Positions 5,494 through 7,330 of a stretch of 7,330 nt of DNA are shown here, piece by piece. The notes below the pieces were generated by a model, which ran no database searches, had not been told where the DNA came from, and saw nothing but the letters and a program-made list of their open reading frames with translations. The position numbers were made by a program, and so were the translations under genes. This stretch comes from an uncultured Candidatus Melainabacteria bacterium (GTDB lineage: Bacteria; Cyanobacteriota; Vampirovibrionia; LMEP-6097): positions 1 to 7,330 of the forward strand of contig CALBDR010000153.1 in NCBI GenBank assembly GCA_937927525.1. Direction: 5' to 3'. Positions within the stretch are counted from its first letter, which is position 1, and every line of letters starts with the position of its first letter.

Positions 5494-7330
5494 AACCTAT
5501 AACTCTTATTTTTTGGTAAATTAACATTTATATTATTTACTATGTCTCTTTCACTAGGATAGTATTCAATTTTCCTAGCATCTTTTAAAGCATCTTTAAG
5601 GCTTGAGTTTTCCCTTCTAAGCGCTTTTAATTCACTGACTATAGCATTACTATGATTTACGTTATTAAAGCTCTCTACGGGCTCTAATCTAACACCAATA
5701 TTAGTAAGATTAGGAGCTATATTGTTATTAAACCATTCCTCCGCTCCATTATTAGGATTTTTTCTTATTGCTTCAAATAATTCTTTATTCTTTTGAGTCT
5801 CTTTTGCAGTCATTACTGACTCACCTTCAGCAAGTAAGAAAGGAATATTATCCTTGCCTTTAGGTTTTGTATTATAATTAGAATTTAATCCAATAACCCC
5901 TTCTTCTGCACCGTAAATTGTAGCTAATTGAGCCGCACCTATACCAGCTAAAACAGCACTAGCAGCAATACCTGCAATTGGTCCTAGTTGTCCATAAGCT
6001 TTCATAACCGCAACAGCTGTTGATATTATTACTTGAGTAGCCGCAGCCGCTCTTTGTAATTCTACGTTTTCACCTGTTAATTGACTTAATCCACCTATAA
6101 GGTCACCAAAAGCTTTTAGATAATCCTCATTATTAGCTTGTGAATTTCCCAATAATTCATCAAAAGTATTAAAAAATTCAACTATAGACTGGATAGCTAT
6201 TGCAAATTCACCATCAAAAGTATTTGCTAAGTCTGATATTATAGGTTTCAACTTTTCTACAGTTTCACTAAAAGTGTCAGGCATATTAACAATTGTATCT
6301 AAAAAACTATCGAAACTATCATCTATTAATTCGAAGTCTTTTCCTTGTTTCTTTCTTAATAAAGTTGTTTCACCAATTATATTACCTGCCGCATCTCTAT
6401 AATAGCTTGTAACTTCTTCTAAATTATCTTTTGTATCTTTGTTGAATAATGTTAACGCTTCTTTTGTACTCAATAAAGTGGTATCAATAAAACTTACTTC
6501 TGGTTTATTAAATAGTTCTGCTTTAACAAGCTCAATTGATAATGCTAAGTCATCATTAGCTCGCTTTAATTCTAAAGCTCTATCACTTAAAGCACTATAA
6601 AAAGATTTTGAATAATCATCGCCTGCTAATTTTAATTGTGCTAACTGTTTAATTATTTCATCTAGTCCTAATTCTTTAAATGACTTTTTAGTCTCTTTAT
6701 TTTTCTTTTTAGTAGCATCTAAGGTTTTATTGTAATCTTCAAACTCTTGCTTAGTCTCTTTTGTTTTTTCGCCTGTATCTTCTACTTCGTTTTTTAGTTC
6801 TTCTATAGTCTTAATTGGTGCTTCATTCTCAGCTAATCCAAAGAATCTGAATAAAGCATCGCCTACTTCTCTAAAACCTCGAGTTATTATTTTAATAACG
6901 GGTTCTAATTTATCAACTAGCAATTCAATTAAACTTGTTAATGGTGGTATTACTAACTTTAATACGCCAATCAAAGGAAAGAGAGCAACCCTTACTAGTT
7001 CTGCAAATAAAACAATTAAAGGACTTAATAAATCTAATATTGGACTAAGCAAATTTAATATCGGGTCTAATAACCTTACAATTGGTGGTAAGACTTCTTC
7101 TAACAATCCCGCTAATGTTTCAAAAACAGGTTCTAAAGCTTCACCTAACTTTCCAACAATAGGTGCTAATATTGATCCCAAAGCATTAATTAAAGGCTGA
7201 ACCGCACTTAATAGGCTTGTTATTAACGGCTTTAAATTTTCAAATATTTCACCTACTAAAGGTATTAAAGTATCAGTTAATGTATTGATTAAAGGTTGAA
7301 CCGCTGGTAATATACTATTAGCTATTTCAG
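5490..7330 (-). CDS. Tail tape measure protein, C-terminal 612 aa (5' end outside window)
   Basis: The frame is open to the window edge, so the start is missing. A TTG at 7181-7179 lies inside the frame and is an ordinary leucine codon. In this fragment, residues 1-150 are amphipathic helix with regularly spaced prolines (see the repeat feature). Residues 170-220 are a lysine/glutamate-rich coiled coil. Residues 427-474 are a hydrophobic, alanine/glycine-rich segment (around AYGQLGPIAGIAASAVLAGIG). Residues 491-503 carry GKDNIPFLLAEGE, the signature seen near the C-terminus of many phage tape measures. A second coiled coil (562-589) and a basic tail follow. Tape measures set the length of the tail tube and are ejected with the DNA; a hydrophobic segment fits membrane passage. 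The TGA overlaps the start of the next tail gene as ATGA. The family is clear; total length cannot be judged. Confidence 0.85.
   Translation of the reverse strand, partial: EIANSILPAVQPLINTLTDTLIPLVGEIFENLKPLITSLLSAVQPLINALGSILAPIVGKLGEALEPVFETLAGLLEEVLPPIVRLLDPILNLLSPILDLLSPLIVLFAELVRVALFPLIGVLKLVIPPLTSLIELLVDKLEPVIKIITRGFREVGDALFRFFGLAENEAPIKTIEELKNEVEDTGEKTKETKQEFEDYNKTLDATKKKNKETKKSFKELGLDEIIKQLAQLKLAGDDYSKSFYSALSDRALELKRANDDLALSIELVKAELFNKPEVSFIDTTLLSTKEALTLFNKDTKDNLEEVTSYYRDAAGNIIGETTLLRKKQGKDFELIDDSFDSFLDTIVNMPDTFSETVEKLKPIISDLANTFDGEFAIAIQSIVEFFNTFDELLGNSQANNEDYLKAFGDLIGGLSQLTGENVELQRAAAATQVIISTAVAVMKAYGQLGPIAGIAASAVLAGIGAAQLATIYGAEEGVIGLNSNYNTKPKGKDNIPFLLAEGESVMTAKETQKNKELFEAIRKNPNNGAEEWFNNNIAPNLTNIGVRLEPVESFNNVNHSNAIVSELKALRRENSSLKDALKDARKIEYYPSERDIVNNINVNLPKNKSYRL
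7011..7330 (-). repeat. Proline-phased 11-residue and 7-residue repeats in tape measure
   Basis: In the fragment encoded here (residue 1 is the codon at 7328-7326), prolines fall at residues 12, 23, 34, 45, 56 and 67, exactly 11 apart, and then at 82, 89, 96 and 103, exactly 7 apart. Between them are leucine, isoleucine and valine at helical spacing. A 33-residue unit, three 11-mers, is visible also in the DNA. Bases 7185-7205 and 7284-7304 differ at 2 of 21 positions, lie 99 bases apart and both encode AVQPLIN. The array probably forms a long proline-kinked amphipathic helix and continues beyond the window edge. Confidence 0.75.

Noticed and set aside
7179..7181. TTG as a possible start of the tape measure
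   Set aside because: The frame continues without a stop to the window edge and the repeat phase of prolines runs straight across this codon, so it is an internal leucine.

Overview
The window looks like the late tail region of a tailed phage or prophage with long, siphovirus-like tails, from a low-GC host. The AT-rich sequence, the near absence of Shine-Dalgarno sites in the main operon and the protein styles fit a Bacteroidota (Flavobacteriia-like) host. The host is inference. No integrase, tRNA or host gene is present to decide between a free phage and a prophage. The standard genetic code fits all genes; every stop I see is TAA or TGA.

Right to left on the minus strand, one unbroken chain of eight genes runs from the right edge (7330) to 562. 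It holds the 3' part of a tape measure protein (open at the edge), a 151-aa tail protein (position suggests distal tail or tail completion), a 646-aa protein (position suggests a tail-tip hub), and a 280-aa protein with a tail-fibre-type domain. These are followed by a 39-aa unknown gene at 2143-2262, a 337-aa calcineurin-type metallophosphoesterase, a 136-aa DUF3310-like protein, and a 56-aa FmdB-type zinc ribbon protein at 562-732. All seven junctions overlap: four ATGA, two TAATG and one 10-base overlap. The block is therefore probably one translationally coupled transcript. The first four genes build the tail. The last ones are accessory enzymes or regulators of DNA or nucleotide metabolism that often sit in phage genomes.

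The left 520 bases are different. A single unrecognised 82-aa gene (271-519, plus strand) converges on the operon. It has a good AGGAG ribosome binding site and an unusual leader. The leader is very AT-rich, then a locally GC-richer stretch with an inverted repeat of G and C runs, a tandem 8-base repeat and three tiny upstream ORFs. The first 270 bases hold no recognisable protein gene.

I see no defence island, CRISPR array, insertion sequence or retroelement. The points most worth following are the 39-aa coupled gene, the structured leader of the plus-strand gene, the proline-phased repeats of the tape measure, and the altered second knuckle of the zinc ribbon.
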